From contig CAWKFA010000016.1 in the NCBI GenBank assembly GCA_963848825.1, positions 124,001 to 188,000 of the forward strand: a stretch of DNA of 64,000 nucleotides, read 5' to 3'. The DNA is from CAVVSQ01 sp963848825 (GTDB taxonomy: Bacteria > Planctomycetota > Planctomycetia > Gemmatales > Gemmataceae). The stretch's first letter is position 1; every line of letters starts with the position of its first letter. The translations under genes and the position numbers were made by a program. Below the pieces are notes generated by a model. It saw nothing but the letters and a program-made list of their open reading frames with translations, was not told where the DNA came from and made no database searches. Positions 10,560 through 20,596 of the stretch are shown in pieces.

Positions 10560-12053
10560 GTGACGCCGCTCCTTGAAGCCACCAACATCAGCAAACATTT
10601 CGCGGGCGTGCAAGCGCTCAGGGACGTTTCCTTTAATTTGCTGGGCGGCGAGGTGCATGCGCTCGTTGGCGAAAACGGGGCGGGTAAATCGACCCTTATC
10701 AAGGTCATTACCGGCGTCCATGAGCCGGATACCGGCACCCTTCACCTCAATGGCGAACGGCTCGAGCACAACAATCCGGTCCTGCGCGCGACAGCTTGGC
10801 ATCGCGGCGATCCATCAGCAGCCCACGCTGTTCGCCGACCTCACGGTGGCGGAGAATATCGCTCTTGGACTGGAGCTGCGCGGCTGGTGGCGGCGCATTC
10901 GCTGGAATCACCGGCGCCGGCGGGCACGGTCGCTGCTTGAGAAGATCGGCGCCCGGATTGATCCCGATGCGGAAGTGCGAACGCTGTCGATGCCCGAGCA
11001 ACAATTGGTGGAGATCGCCCGGGCGCTGGGGGCCGATGCGCGCATCCTGATCATGGACGAGCCGACGGCAAGCCTCAGCGCACGCGAGGTCGAGCGGCTT
11101 TTTCAGGTGATTGGCGAGGCACGGCGCCTCGGCGTGGGCATCGTCTATATTTCCCATCGTCTGGATGAGCTATTTCGAGTGGCCGACCGCGTGACGGTGT
11201 TACGTGACGGCGCGGCAGTCGAAACCCGTGCCATGGAACAGATGGACCGTTCGACCTTGATTCGTCTTATGGTCGGGCGCCCGCTGGGAGCGATCTTTCC
11301 TAAGAAGGAAGTCCCTCTGGGGGAAGTAACGCTCGAGCTGCGACGCGTCGGCAATCGTGAAGCCGGCGTACACGATGTTAGCTTCGCGGTAAGAAGGGGC
11401 GAGATTTTCGGGCTGGCGGGCCTGGTCGGCGCGGGCCGTACCGAGCTTGCCCGCATTCTCTTCGGGCTTACTCCGGCCGACGCCGGCACGATCCATTTGC
11501 GCGATCGGCTCATCACCATCGACTCGCCCATGGAAGCCGTTGCTCATGGGATCGCCTATGTACCCGAAGACCGGCGTCGGCACGGCGTCATTCTTGACAT
11601 GGCCGTCGCCGCCAACGCCAGCCTGGCGATCTTGCCGCGGATCGCGGCGTTCGGCTGGCTCGACCGCACGCGCGAACGTACGCTGGCCGCGGATTTCGTG
11701 CGCCGTCTGGCGATCAAGACCCCCTCGCTCGCGACGCTGGCCGGCGCGCTGTCGGGAGGGAACCAGCAAAAGGTAGCACTGGCACGCTGGCTCGCCACGG
11801 GGCCGGCCGTGCTGATCCTCGACGAGCCGACACAGGGCATCGACGTGGGAGCCAAGGCGGAGATTCATCGCCTCATGGGTGAGCTGGCCGCGCAAGGACT
11901 GGCAATCGTGATGATTTCATCCGAACTCCCCGAGATTTTGAGCATGAGCGACCGGATCGGCGTTATGCATGGCGGCCGCATGAGGGGAATACTTGAGCGG
12001 CGCAGGCCACCCAGGAGAAGGTGTTGGCACTGGCACTCGGACAGGATAACTAA
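10560..12053 (+). CDS. Sugar (rhamnose-type) ABC importer ATPase with two ATP-binding domains; two frameshifts
   Basis: The GTG at 10560 follows the rhaA stop by nine bases. The protein has the tandem layout of RbsA/RhaT-type ATPases. In domain 1, GENGAGKST is the Walker A, with Walker B in ILIMDEPTAS. In domain 2 the Walker A is degenerate (GLVGAGRTEL), with signature LSGGNQQK and VLILDEPTQGID. The degenerate second P-loop is usual for this family. The frame changes near 10790 and again near 11995; after the second change the protein ends ATQEKVLALALGQDN with TAA at 12051-12053. It would power import of the sugar bound by the downstream binding protein. Position between rhaA and two permeases matches the known rhizobial rhamnose transporter arrangement, so rhamnose is the best guess. 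Confidence 0.87.
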
Positions 12054-12066
12054 GCGGCTGATTTTC

Positions 12067-13016
12067 ATGCATTACTACAAACGCGAGTTGTCGGTCGCCC
12101 TGGCTTTCGCGCTGCTGCTGGCCTTGCTGGCGGCGCGGCGCCGGCATTTCTCGACGCCGATAACCTACGCAACATCCTCGTGGATAGTGCGCCGGTGCTG
12201 GTAGCTGCCGTGGGCATGACCATGGTGATTCTCGCCCGGAACATTGATATTTCCATCGGGGCGCAATTCGCCCTGTGCGGCGTTCTCGCGGGGCTCAGCG
12301 CCAATGCGGGCATGCCGATGCCAGTTGTCGCATGCGTCACGCTGCTTGGCGGCGCCGCGCTGGGAGCAGTAAATGGCGTCTTGGTCGCGGGACTGCGTTT
12401 ACCTTCTATTGTCGTCACCCTGGCGACGCTGGCCATTTTTCGCGAGACATTACGCTGGGCACGTGAAGGGGAGTCGGTGAAGGACCTGCCGGCTGACTTC
12501 CAGTGGCTTGGCCTGGGGCAGGACACGGGTCAATGGGCGGTCATAGCGGCGGCGGGTGTTGTTTTTATCCTGGCGGCGTGGGCCTTGCGCTACCTTGCCG
12601 CCGGCAGGGCCATATACGCCACCGGCTCGGACCCCGAAGCCGCCTGGCTGGTGGGCATCCGCCCGCGCCTGGTGGTATTCGGTGTCTTTACGATGATGGG
12701 CGCCCTGACGGGCCTGGCCGCGCTTCTCAATGCGATCCGCTTCCCGGATGTCGATGCTTCCGCCGGACTGGGCATGGAGATGCAGGTCATCGCGGCGGTC
12801 GTCATCGGCGGCGTAGCGGTCTCGGGCGGCAGGGGATCGCTGCTGGGCCCACTCTTTGGCGTCGCCCTCTTGGGCACGATCGGCTCGGCGCTCGTCTTTT
12901 TGGGTGCCGAGGCATATTGGGCCAGGGCTATTCAAGGCGGCATTATCTTGCTCGCGGTGGCGTCGGACTCGTTTCGAATAAGGCGAAAAAAAGATGTCGG
13001 TCTCGCCACTTCCTGA
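12067..13016 (+). CDS. Sugar ABC importer permease 1 (RhaP/RbsC-like); one frameshift
   Basis: The ATG at 12067 begins 13 bases after the ATPase stop. The N-terminal helix (SVALAFALLLALLAA) is separated from the rest by a frame change near 12140 in a GCGGCGCGGCGC tract. After correction the protein is a standard BPD_transp_2 permease of about 315 residues with roughly eight to ten membrane segments. Family motifs include ARNIDISIGAQFAL, PSIVVTLATLAIFR and the loop VVIGGVAVSGGRGSLLGPL near the C-terminus. It should pair with the second permease to form the membrane pore. Its last 23 bases overlap the start of the next gene, which implies translational coupling. Confidence 0.87.
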
Positions 13017-14002
13017 GCCAAACCAGGCTCCGCGTACGCAATTGACGCAGGAACTGGTCCTGGCGCTGCTTCTGGCCGCCGAGATCGCGATCTTTTGCCT
13101 GATCGGCACCAACTTCATGACGTGGGCGAATTGCTTCGAGGTCACCCGGCTAACGGTTGAAATTGGACTGCTCGCGCTCGCCCTGACGCCGGTCATTGTC
13201 ACCGGCGGCATCGATCTGTCCGTGGGCTCACTCATGGGTCTGTCGGCCATTCTCTTCGGCATGATGTGGCGCGATGCGGGTTTGCCCATCGGCGTGGCGG
13301 CCCTGGCGACGCTGGCCATCGGCACGCTGGCAGGCACCCTCAATGCCTTGCTCATTGGCAGACTGGGATTGCCGCCTCTCATCGTCACGCTGGGGACCAT
13401 GTCCCTATTTCGCGGTCTCGCGGAAGGACTGACTGCGGGCACGGACAATTTCACCGATTTCCCGGCAACCTTTTTGTTTCTCGGTCAAGGCTATTTGCTG
13501 GGCGGCGTGCCAGCCCAGCTACCGATTCTTATCGCGGCAGCGCTTGTTTTTTGGCTGCTGCTGCATGGCAGCATTTGGGGCCGAGCTCTGTATGCCATCG
13601 GCCTGGCGCCCGAAGGCACGCGCTATGCAGGCATACCGGTTCGCCGCCGTCTCGGTCTCGTGTACGTCCTGTGCGGCATGATGGCCAGCCTGGCGGCCAT
13701 TGTATACGTGGCCCATCTGGGTCAGGCCAAGGCCGACGCCGGCACCGGGTATGAGCTTTTGGCCGTCACCGCCGTGGTACTCGGGGGCACGTCAATCTTC
13801 GGCGGCAAGGGAACGATCCATGGAACTCTCCTGGGGTTGTTCGCCATCGCCGTCCTGCAAAATGGCTTGCGCCTGGCTGCCTTGCCATCGGAGCTGGCCG
13901 GCATCTTGACCGGTGCCGTTTTGCTCGTCACTATTACCGTGGAACGATTCTCAACCAGGCCGGCCAGTTCGACCGGTCCTTCCGAACAGGGGTTTGTCGT
14001 GA
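12994..14002 (+). CDS. Sugar ABC importer permease 2 (RhaQ/RbsC-like), read-through into the binding protein as sequenced
   Basis: The ATG at 12994 overlaps the previous permease. The protein shows a complete second BPD_transp_2 permease, including VTGGIDLSVGSLMGLS, PPLIVTLGTMSLFRG, the cytoplasmic segment AIGLAPEGTRYAGIPVRR and VVLGGTSIFGGKGTIHGT. As sequenced there is no stop, and the frame runs on into the solute-binding protein. However, TGA at 14000-14002 overlaps a GTG at 13999 as GTGA, and removing one G from the GGGG at 13989-13992 would end the permease exactly there. I therefore place the natural end at 14002; a true fusion remains possible. Confidence 0.78.
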
Positions 14003-15026
14003 AGAATTCGCAGGTGGCGGTGCTCAGTGGTGTTATCCTCCTGGCGGCAATCATCGTCGCCGGCAGTAACTGGATGCTTATGCGTGGTACACCCTGGAAA
14101 AGCGGTGGGATGAAGCCGGCCGAACGCATCACGGTGGCCATGATGCCCAAGAGCAAGGGCAATGCCTATTTCATCGCTTGTCGTAAGGGGGCCGAGCAGG
14201 CCGCCCAGGAGCTGGGCGTCGATTTGATCTGGGATGGTCCGACCGAACCCGACCCCGCCAAACAGAACGAGATTATCGAAGCGTGGATCACGCGAAATGT
14301 GGACGTGATGGCAGTGTCCGTGGAGAATTTGAAAGGGATTTCGCCCGTACTGCGCAAGGCCCGGCAGCGCGGCATCAAGGTGGTAACCTGGGACTCCGAC
14401 GCGGAAACTGATGCCCGCGACTTCTTCGTCAACCAGGCCACGCCGCAAGGCATCGGGCAGACCCTGACGGATCAGGCAGCGCGCATTCTTGGCGGCAAGG
14501 GAGAGTTCGCGATTATCAAAGCATCCCTGACCGCCGCCAACATGATTGCCTGGGAAGAACAGATCAGGCTCCGCCTCAAGGAAAAATATCCCGACCTGAA
14601 GCTAGTGATCGTGCGCCCTGCGACGATAAACAAAAAGAAGCCTTCAACGAGACCAACACGATCCTCCGTGCCCACCCCGATGTAAAATTGATCATGGCCA
14701 TATGTTCGCCGGCGGTGCCGGGCGCTGCGGAAGCCGTCAAGCAAGCTGGCCGCAAGGACGTGCATGTGATCGGCCTTGGCCTGCCGAGCGAAAACAAACG
14801 CTACGTCCATGAGGGAATCACGGACTGCATTGTTTTGTGGAAGACGGAAGACCTGGGCTACCTGACGGTTTACGCTGCCCAAGAGCTAAAGAAGGGCTCG
14901 CTAAATCCGGGCAACCCATTTTTACGGGCCGGCCGCCTGGGAAACGTGCAAATTCAGGACACCGACATCCTTCTGGGTACGCCGTTTGTTTTTACGAAAG
15001 AGAACATCGATCAGTTTGATTTTTAG
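13999..15026 (+). CDS. Periplasmic sugar-binding protein (RhaS/LsrB-like); one frameshift
   Basis: The proposed GTG start at 13999 opens an N-terminal hydrophobic segment (VAVLSGVILLAAIIVAGS), as expected for an exported binding protein. The mature part is a type I periplasmic-binding fold: ITVAMMPKSKGNAYF, KGAEQAAQELGVDL, VENLKGISPVLRKARQRGI, TWDSDAETDARDFFVNQAT, then HVIGLGLPSEN and LGTPFVFTKENIDQFDF. These match rhamnose- and autoinducer-2-type binding proteins. The frame changes near 14635, after which the protein continues to TAG at 15024-15026. It would capture the sugar and deliver it to the two permeases. Rhamnose is inferred from rhaA in the same operon; the ligand is not proven. The last codons are repeated in the downstream tandem repeat. 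Confidence 0.83.
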
Positions 15027-15302
15027 TGGATTGATCAGCGCCCGCGAATTTCGGCGGGTCATGTAGGGTGGGTCGAGCGTACTCGCGCTGACCCACCGAA
15101 CGCCGACATAATTCGGTGTGTTTCGGTGGGTCAGCGAGTACGCTCTACCCACCCTACAGTTTGATTTTTAGTGGATTGATCGCGCCGCGAATTTCGGTGG
15201 GTCATGTAGGGTGGGTCAAGCGTACTCGCTGTGACCCACCGAACGCCGACATAATTCGGTGTGTTTCGGTGGGTCAGCGCGATTACGCTCGACCCACCCT
15301 AC
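15012..15302 (+). repeat. Tandem repeat (two units, period 145) of an inverted GGGTGGGTC element
   Basis: Two near-identical units start at 15012 and 15157. Each begins with the last codons of the binding-protein gene (CAGTTTGATTTTTAG) and contains a large palindrome (15063-15157 and 15206-15302) with arms like GTAGGGTGGGTCGAGCG and its complement. The same element recurs at 38654-38688 and 47606-47964. It probably forms a hairpin downstream of the sugar operon and may help end transcription. Confidence 0.85.
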
Positions 15303-15336
15303 AGGTGCTGCGAGAATATTTATGTGTGCGGGTGGC

Positions 15337-16430
15337 CTAATAATCCAGGGCCCTGAACTCGTAAGCGGCGAGCGCCAACAGAAAGGCCGTGATTACGAAG
15401 GATGACAGGATGGAAAGGCGTGGCGAAAAATCGCGGCTGGCTTCGAGCTTGCGAAAAACGAGCGGCTTGTCGAAATGGGCCTGGGCGTCGAGTGCATTAA
15501 AGAGAATGAGGCCGGCGTCAATGGGCTTGGGCGAGACCCAGTAGGCGGCCTTGGCGAGAGACACTGTCGCCGGCGAAAGCGATGCGGACATGTCGCGTGC
15601 CATCACGAAACCGTAATTTACGCCCCAGGCCAGGAGCCAAAAGAGCAAGGAGCCGAAGACGCAAGCCACCGTGCTGCGCGTCAAGACGGCGAGAAGCACG
15701 GAGAAGCTGTAAAAGATGGCGAATTGCAGTACCAGGAGGGGAATGCACCACCAGTAGGTCATGTCCCAGACATTGGTCCGCAGGCCCAGCGCCAGCCAGG
15801 TCAGGATGACGAAGAGGGCGACCTGAAAAGCCACGAATGCGAGCACGCCGATGAATTTGCCCAGGAGCAATTGCCAGCGGCCGGCGGGCTTGGCAAGCAA
15901 CACGGCCGCCGCGCCTGGCTCCAGAAAGGTCGGTAAAAACCCGGCGGTCCAGACGAGAGCGAGCAGCAAACCAACAAAGCCTGCGATACCGCCGCCCAGA
16001 AGCAGTTCGAGAAAGCGCACTTCCTCGACGCGTTCGCGACTGATGGGCACGGTGATGGCGCCAAAGGCCAGCGTCATTTGTCCCTTGATCGTTTCGATCC
16101 CCTCACGGCGGGCCATGGCAGGATTGGTCTCGAATGCGAACCAGATCTTTTGACTGGCGCCAATAAGTGCCAGGGCTTCCAGTGAGCGTGCGCTAGCAAG
16201 CGCCGTCACAACGGAAGGTGCCAGCCCCTGCGGGGTGGTGGGGGGCAAAAAAGTGCCGGCTCGTCGGGTGCGTGAAGAGGAGCATCCTGGCTTACGTTGA
16301 CGCTCAGGCAGAAAAGGACGGCAATGGCGGTGACAGCCAACATCATCCAGAAGATGCCGGACGCCCAGGCCTGGCGAAAGGTGTCGCGAACCAATTGCTT
16401 CACGAGCACGAAGGTGGATCTGCCGTTCAC
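15337..16430 (-). CDS. ABC-2 type transporter permease; one frameshift
   Basis: The ATG at 16430 opens a short cytoplasmic N-terminus and a first membrane segment (GIFWMMLAVTAIAVLFCL). The frame changes near 16250, in a run of six G beside six A on the plus strand, and the protein then continues through about five further membrane segments such as GFVGLLLALVWTAGFLPTFL and VFGSLLFWLLAWGVNYGFV. A large periplasmic loop lies between the first helix and the second. This resembles ABC-2 family exporter permeases. The gene lies 12 bases after the ATPase gene, so the two would form an exporter. The cargo is unknown; the operon context points to a cell-surface or pilus-like function. Confidence 0.78.
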
Positions 16431-16442
16431 GGCGAACTCCCG

Positions 16443-17201
16443 TCAAGAGCGATAGATAGGCGCCAAAGCTGCCTGGAGCGAGCGCGTCCCGCCTGTGACA
16501 GGATCACGCAGGAGCTCGGCCAAAGGGCCCACGTGGGCGACGCGCCCATCGACCAATACCGCCAGGCGGTCGCAAACTTCCGCGATTTCGCCGAGGGCAT
16601 GTGACACCACGAGCACGCTTTTGCCGGCAGCGCGCTGCTGCACCATGACTTCCTGGAGAAGGAGCCGGCCGCTCAGATCAAGCCCTTCCATGGGTTCATC
16701 CAGGACGAGCAAATCGGGCTCGCCAAGCAGCGCCTGTGCCAGCGCCAGCCGCTGCACCATGCCCTTGCTGAAACGCGCGATGGGTTCATGGGCACGACCG
16801 GCCAGTCCGACGCGTTCCAGAAGAGCGGGCACGCGGCTTTTGAGCACGGTGGGCGCGACCCAGGAAAGGTCGCCATAGAATTCGAGGAGTTTGGTGGCCG
16901 TCAAGTATCGTGGGAACGCCTGGTTCTCGTGCATGTAGCCGATGCGAGCGAGCGTGGCGCGCTCGGCAATCGGCCGGCCCAGTCGATAGACATGGCCGCC
17001 GCTTGGCTGGCATAAGCCCAGGAGTATCTTGACAAGGGTGGTTTTGCCAGCGCGATTGGGGCCCAGCAGGGCGAAAATCTCGCCCGGCTGGACCGCGAGC
17101 GTCACGCCGCCCAGCGCCCGAATCGTCCGGCCGGGACGCAATGACGCCTTGTATAGCTTGGAAACATCCGTGAACTCGGCAACAGGGGTCGGCATGGTCA
17201 C
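16443..17201 (-). CDS. ABC transporter ATPase (ABC-2 exporter partner)
   Basis: The GTG at 17201 overlaps the stop of the TadG-like gene by four bases (GTGA), so translation is probably coupled; an ATG two codons later is the alternative start. The 252-residue protein has Walker A GPNRAGKTT, in which the usual Gly before Ala is Arg but the GxxxxGKT pattern is kept. The Q-loop region is MHENQAFP, the signature FSKGMVQRLALAQALL, Walker B LLVLDEPMEGLD, and the switch His lies in VVSHALGE. These indicate an active ATPase of the drug/polysaccharide exporter type. It should drive the permease encoded just downstream. Its placement directly after TadG suggests a link with surface-structure assembly. 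Confidence 0.85.
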   Translation of the reverse strand: MTMPTPVAEFTDVSKLYKASLRPGRTIRALGGVTLAVQPGEIFALLGPNRAGKTTLVKILLGLCQPSGGHVYRLGRPIAERATLARIGYMHENQAFPRYLTATKLLEFYGDLSWVAPTVLKSRVPALLERVGLAGRAHEPIARFSKGMVQRLALAQALLGEPDLLVLDEPMEGLDLSGRLLLQEVMVQQRAAGKSVLVVSHALGEIAEVCDRLAVLVDGRVAHVGPLAELLRDPVTGGTRSLQAALAPIYRS

Positions 17202-20200
17202 TTGATTAGAGCGATTTGTATCCCGTTCTGCAAGATGGATGTAAACGCACTGGTCATGTTCGCCAGCATTTGCGCGTCCGTGCCCGTAATGATCTGGTTC
17301 GAGGCCAGCGCGGTCGCGGCACTGGCCTGCGTGCCGGCGTAAAACTGCATGGTTTGCAGGGTGGACAGGGCCGACGACGCATCCGATCCCTGGAAAACCG
17401 GCCCGAAGCCAATTGCGTAGAGGCGGAAGGGATTACGCGTCGTGCTATAATCGGTCGCCAGTTGCTGCACGAGAGAATATACCTGGTTCAAGACCGTGGG
17501 GTCGTTGATATTCCCTGGGTTAATCGACGGATATTCGCTGCTGAATGGTTTGTTCATGTCGTACCGGATCTTGTAGTAGCTATAGCTGCCGTTATTGACC
17601 AGGCTTGCCGTGGCCGAGCAATTCGCCATGCCATCGGTTTCAAAGATAATGACCTTCTGGGCCCCCTTGCGTCCCAGGCCGCCCGCCATACCGGTCGGGA
17701 ACGTGATAGGCGAGTTGGTGACAAAGCTGCGCAACGTGGCGTCTCCGGTCGTCGTCACGGCGAACTGGTTATAACTGAGCATCAGGCCCATGGCGAAGCA
17801 GGTATCGCCCTGCGCACGCGGCGTATCGTTAAAATTCGCCGAAGGGACGTTGCTGGTGTTCGGATCAGGGTCATAGGGAGTGACCTCGGTATTGTTGCAA
17901 GTGCCGTCGGCATTGATCGTCGAAAACGGAAATAGCAGGGATGACGACGCGTAAGTGTAATTGGTGCCCATGGGACACATGACGGCGTTGAGACGGCCGT
18001 TGATGTCGCCCGCGGAGGTGCGCGGCCAGCTATAGGGTACGACGGCGACCCAGTCATTGGGATGATTGTTCTGAATCGTCGAGATGGCGGCGACATAGGC
18101 TTGCTTGGCGGTATACAGCGGGGCCTCATAACAATCAGCCGGCTCCATGCAGAAGAAGTTGCCCACGCCCTGTTCGTACATGTTCAGGTTATGCAAGTAA
18201 TCGACCATGTTGATGGGGCTGAACCAGTGCCGCAAGAGCGGACGAGCGGGATTGTCCTGGTAGTTCATGTAAACGTTTTGCGTGAGGGGTAATGGGCCAG
18301 GTATCGGGTCAGCATAGGCAGGAGCCGAGCTCCGTTGCAGAGTTCCCCAGGTAAAATCCTTGCCATAACCAGCCATGGCGCCGATATCCTGGTAAGTGCT
18401 CGCCCCTGTCTGCTTGAAGCCAAGGATATAATTGATCACTTCGACCCAGAAGCGTTGGTCGGTACTGCCATAGCTGGGATAGGACCCGGTGATGCCACCC
18501 GTATAAGTGGGCGGCCAGGTACCATTGCTGGTGGCGGTCACGCTTGGGATCGAGCCATAGTACTTGATACGGCCTGCACGCAACTGCGTGGGGAATGGAT
18601 CGGTCGACTGGGCTATCCAGCGAAGTATCTCGTTGTACGTATTGACGGCACTGCACATACCGGCGCTTCCGGGCGGATTCAAGGAACCCGAGGCGTTAAA
18701 TATCTCGGTATTGTCGTTTGTTCCAAAGAACCGAATCCGCCAATCGCAGGGCGTGCCCACATTGTCGATAACATAATTCCAGTTGTAGAGGCGCATGATC
18801 TGTTTGAACGCCGCATCCGACGTGGTCAATTTGCCGTTGCCGCCTGGCTTATAAACATTCGTTACGAGGTACTTACTGAGCGTGCCGGCCACGGTGCCGG
18901 TGCCAACGTCACCCGCCGGCCACGGCCAGTTCTGACTGCCGCTGAGCGCCTGGTTGGTGACGCTATAAATTCCCGCGAGCGGCGTCCCTGTCGCCAGGTA
19001 GACCGGTAAGCCAGTCGCCACCGCGGAGGCGGATGTTCCATCCGCGTGTCGTGTTACGGTCCAGGTCTTGTTGCCGCCTCCAGAAACGGCCGTAACGATC
19101 ATGACCTCCGAACCGACGATGATGCGAAATGGGACGCTCGGAAAAGTCGCGGCGTTATTGACCGTGATGGTGGTCGCGGCGGCGGTGATGGCGCCGTTGA
19201 GCGTCGTCTGGACGGCGGTATTATTGAAATCCGCCACGGTGTAGCCAAAATCCACCAGAAATTGCCTGATCGCGTAGGTGTCCTGGGTGGGCGTGCTCCA
19301 GTTTGAGGCGGCCCCCCCAGTATTGAGTGGCCGGCGCGGGTCGGGAGGCCAGATGAAGAAGGTCTTGCCGTAATAACCGGGGCCCTTGGTGTAGCCGCTG
19401 AATGGGTTGCCCGCGTAATTGGCGGTTCCCAGGTCCGCGTTGCTGAAGGTGCCGTTCGTGGCGGCGGAATAACCATCCAGTTCCCAACGGGGGTTTCGAT
19501 TGTTGTTACCGTTGTTGACCGCGTCTTCGACCTCTTGAGCGTAATTCACGCCGCTGTTCAAGAAGTAGAGGGGTACGTCACCGCCAGGTTTCGACGTATA
19601 CGACGCGGGTGGCAGCAACGGTCCGCCCGAGGAAGGCGGCGACCAGGTTTTGCCGCCATCCGTACTGGTGTAGGAGTCGAATGCCCGCACCAGGGTCGAG
19701 GCATAAGCGGCGTTTTGGTAGAAGCTGTTGATATAGGTCAGGCTATAGGAAGAGTTGGCAGCCGTGGTATTGCTTGGGGAAATCGTGTAATTGTCGATGC
19801 TCGAGGTTCGATTGGTAGATGAGCCCTTCATGACGGCGCTGGCCGAGGAATAATGACCGAACGTCGGCACCACGGTATCCGGATTGTTGCTGACGCGCGA
19901 ATTGGTCCAGAAGTCGTATCCCAGGCAAGTGCCGAAACGCATGGAGGCGGACAGGTCCATTACCATCGCGATGTCCCGGGGGCGGTGCACTGCCTGGGCG
20001 GTGGCCGAGACGTTCGGCAGGAACTGAGAGCCGAAGATCTTGCTGAATTCGCCTGGCAAGCTGGTCGTGGTCACGGTGGCGGCCACGGCCGTATACGGCG
20101 CCCCTGCGGTCGGGGGGAAGTTGGCAACGAATAACTGGGTTGACTGATTGTAGTCGTAGGACCCGTAACTGATCGTCAGCGCGTGCGTTGGATTGACGGC

Positions 20201-20470
20201 CTGGCCCAGGATTTGGTTGAAGGTCAAGATGTTCTGGGCATTCGTCGTGGCCGCCGCGTTATTGTAGGTGGTCGTGGAGTCGCCATTGACGGTTCGAGCC
20301 GCCGTAAGTGCGGCCAAATCCGCTGCTTGCTGTGCCTGCGTCTTGGCGATGGCCAACATGCCCAGGTCAATGGCCAGCCCCAGGAAAGCGATGAGGCCGA
20401 CAATGGTGATCGCCAGCAAAGATACTACCGTCCCCTGACGCGTGGCTGCTGAACTTTTCGGTGTGAGCAT
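17198..20470 (-). CDS. TadG-like Flp pilus-associated protein with split vWA domain
   Basis: This 1090-residue protein starts with a TadG/TadE-type N-terminus: a short basic segment and one membrane helix (LLAITIVGLIAFLGLAIDLG), followed by QAQQAADLAALTAAR. A von Willebrand A metal-site motif (MDLSASM, residues 171-177) appears after residue 165. The matching TDG motif (IFETDGMANC) lies near the C-terminus, about 760 residues later, so the vWA fold is split by a long insertion. Inside the insertion, residues about 418-483 form a small beta domain (TTITVNNAATFP ... VMIVTAVSGG ... WTVTR) resembling repeats in phage-tail-like proteins. It is probably anchored in the inner membrane with its bulk outside. 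It follows two TadE-like genes and is coupled to an ABC exporter. Confidence 0.8.
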   Translation of the reverse strand: MLTPKSSAATRQGTVVSLLAITIVGLIAFLGLAIDLGMLAIAKTQAQQAADLAALTAARTVNGDSTTTYNNAAATTNAQNILTFNQILGQAVNPTHALTISYGSYDYNQSTQLFVANFPPTAGAPYTAVAATVTTTSLPGEFSKIFGSQFLPNVSATAQAVHRPRDIAMVMDLSASMRFGTCLGYDFWTNSRVSNNPDTVVPTFGHYSSASAVMKGSSTNRTSSIDNYTISPSNTTAANSSYSLTYINSFYQNAAYASTLVRAFDSYTSTDGGKTWSPPSSGGPLLPPASYTSKPGGDVPLYFLNSGVNYAQEVEDAVNNGNNNRNPRWELDGYSAATNGTFSNADLGTANYAGNPFSGYTKGPGYYGKTFFIWPPDPRRPLNTGGAASNWSTPTQDTYAIRQFLVDFGYTVADFNNTAVQTTLNGAITAAATTITVNNAATFPSVPFRIIVGSEVMIVTAVSGGGNKTWTVTRHADGTSASAVATGLPVYLATGTPLAGIYSVTNQALSGSQNWPWPAGDVGTGTVAGTLSKYLVTNVYKPGGNGKLTTSDAAFKQIMRLYNWNYVIDNVGTPCDWRIRFFGTNDNTEIFNASGSLNPPGSAGMCSAVNTYNEILRWIAQSTDPFPTQLRAGRIKYYGSIPSVTATSNGTWPPTYTGGITGSYPSYGSTDQRFWVEVINYILGFKQTGASTYQDIGAMAGYGKDFTWGTLQRSSAPAYADPIPGPLPLTQNVYMNYQDNPARPLLRHWFSPINMVDYLHNLNMYEQGVGNFFCMEPADCYEAPLYTAKQAYVAAISTIQNNHPNDWVAVVPYSWPRTSAGDINGRLNAVMCPMGTNYTYASSSLLFPFSTINADGTCNNTEVTPYDPDPNTSNVPSANFNDTPRAQGDTCFAMGLMLSYNQFAVTTTGDATLRSFVTNSPITFPTGMAGGLGRKGAQKVIIFETDGMANCSATASLVNNGSYSYYKIRYDMNKPFSSEYPSINPGNINDPTVLNQVYSLVQQLATDYSTTRNPFRLYAIGFGPVFQGSDASSALSTLQTMQFYAGTQASAATALASNQIITGTDAQMLANMTSAFTSILQNGIQIALIK

Positions 20471-20505
20471 GTTCCTATCGTCCTTTCGTCTTGCAGACAG
20501 ACTGA

Positions 20506-20546
20506 AAAACGGGGACAGGACCTTCGAGAGGCCCTGTCCCCGTTTT
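20506..20546 (-). terminator. Hairpin between the TadE-like and TadG-like genes
   Basis: Arms AAAACGGGGACAGG (20506-20519) and CCTGTCCCCGTTTT (20533-20546) are perfect complements around a 13-base loop, with A/T tracts at both outer ends. It sits 50 bases past the TadE stop and 36 bases before the TadG start. It could be a bidirectional terminator or a processing/attenuation site within the operon. Confidence 0.65.
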
Positions 20547-20596
20547 GTTAGGACCTCCGACGTGCTTTCGTGGGTGGGCCTTAGCCCGTGGCTGCC

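Noticed and set aside
9567..10802. Long minus-strand frame opposite rhaA (411 codons)
   Set aside because: It is antisense to a clear rhaA, contains no family motifs, and arises from high G+C codon bias.
12450..13454. Minus-strand frame of 334 codons opposite the sugar permeases
   Set aside because: The opposite strand carries two clear permeases; this frame is low in complexity and motif-free.
15012..15302. Insertion sequence
   Set aside because: There is no transposase frame and no target-site duplication; the repeat is a short palindromic element only.
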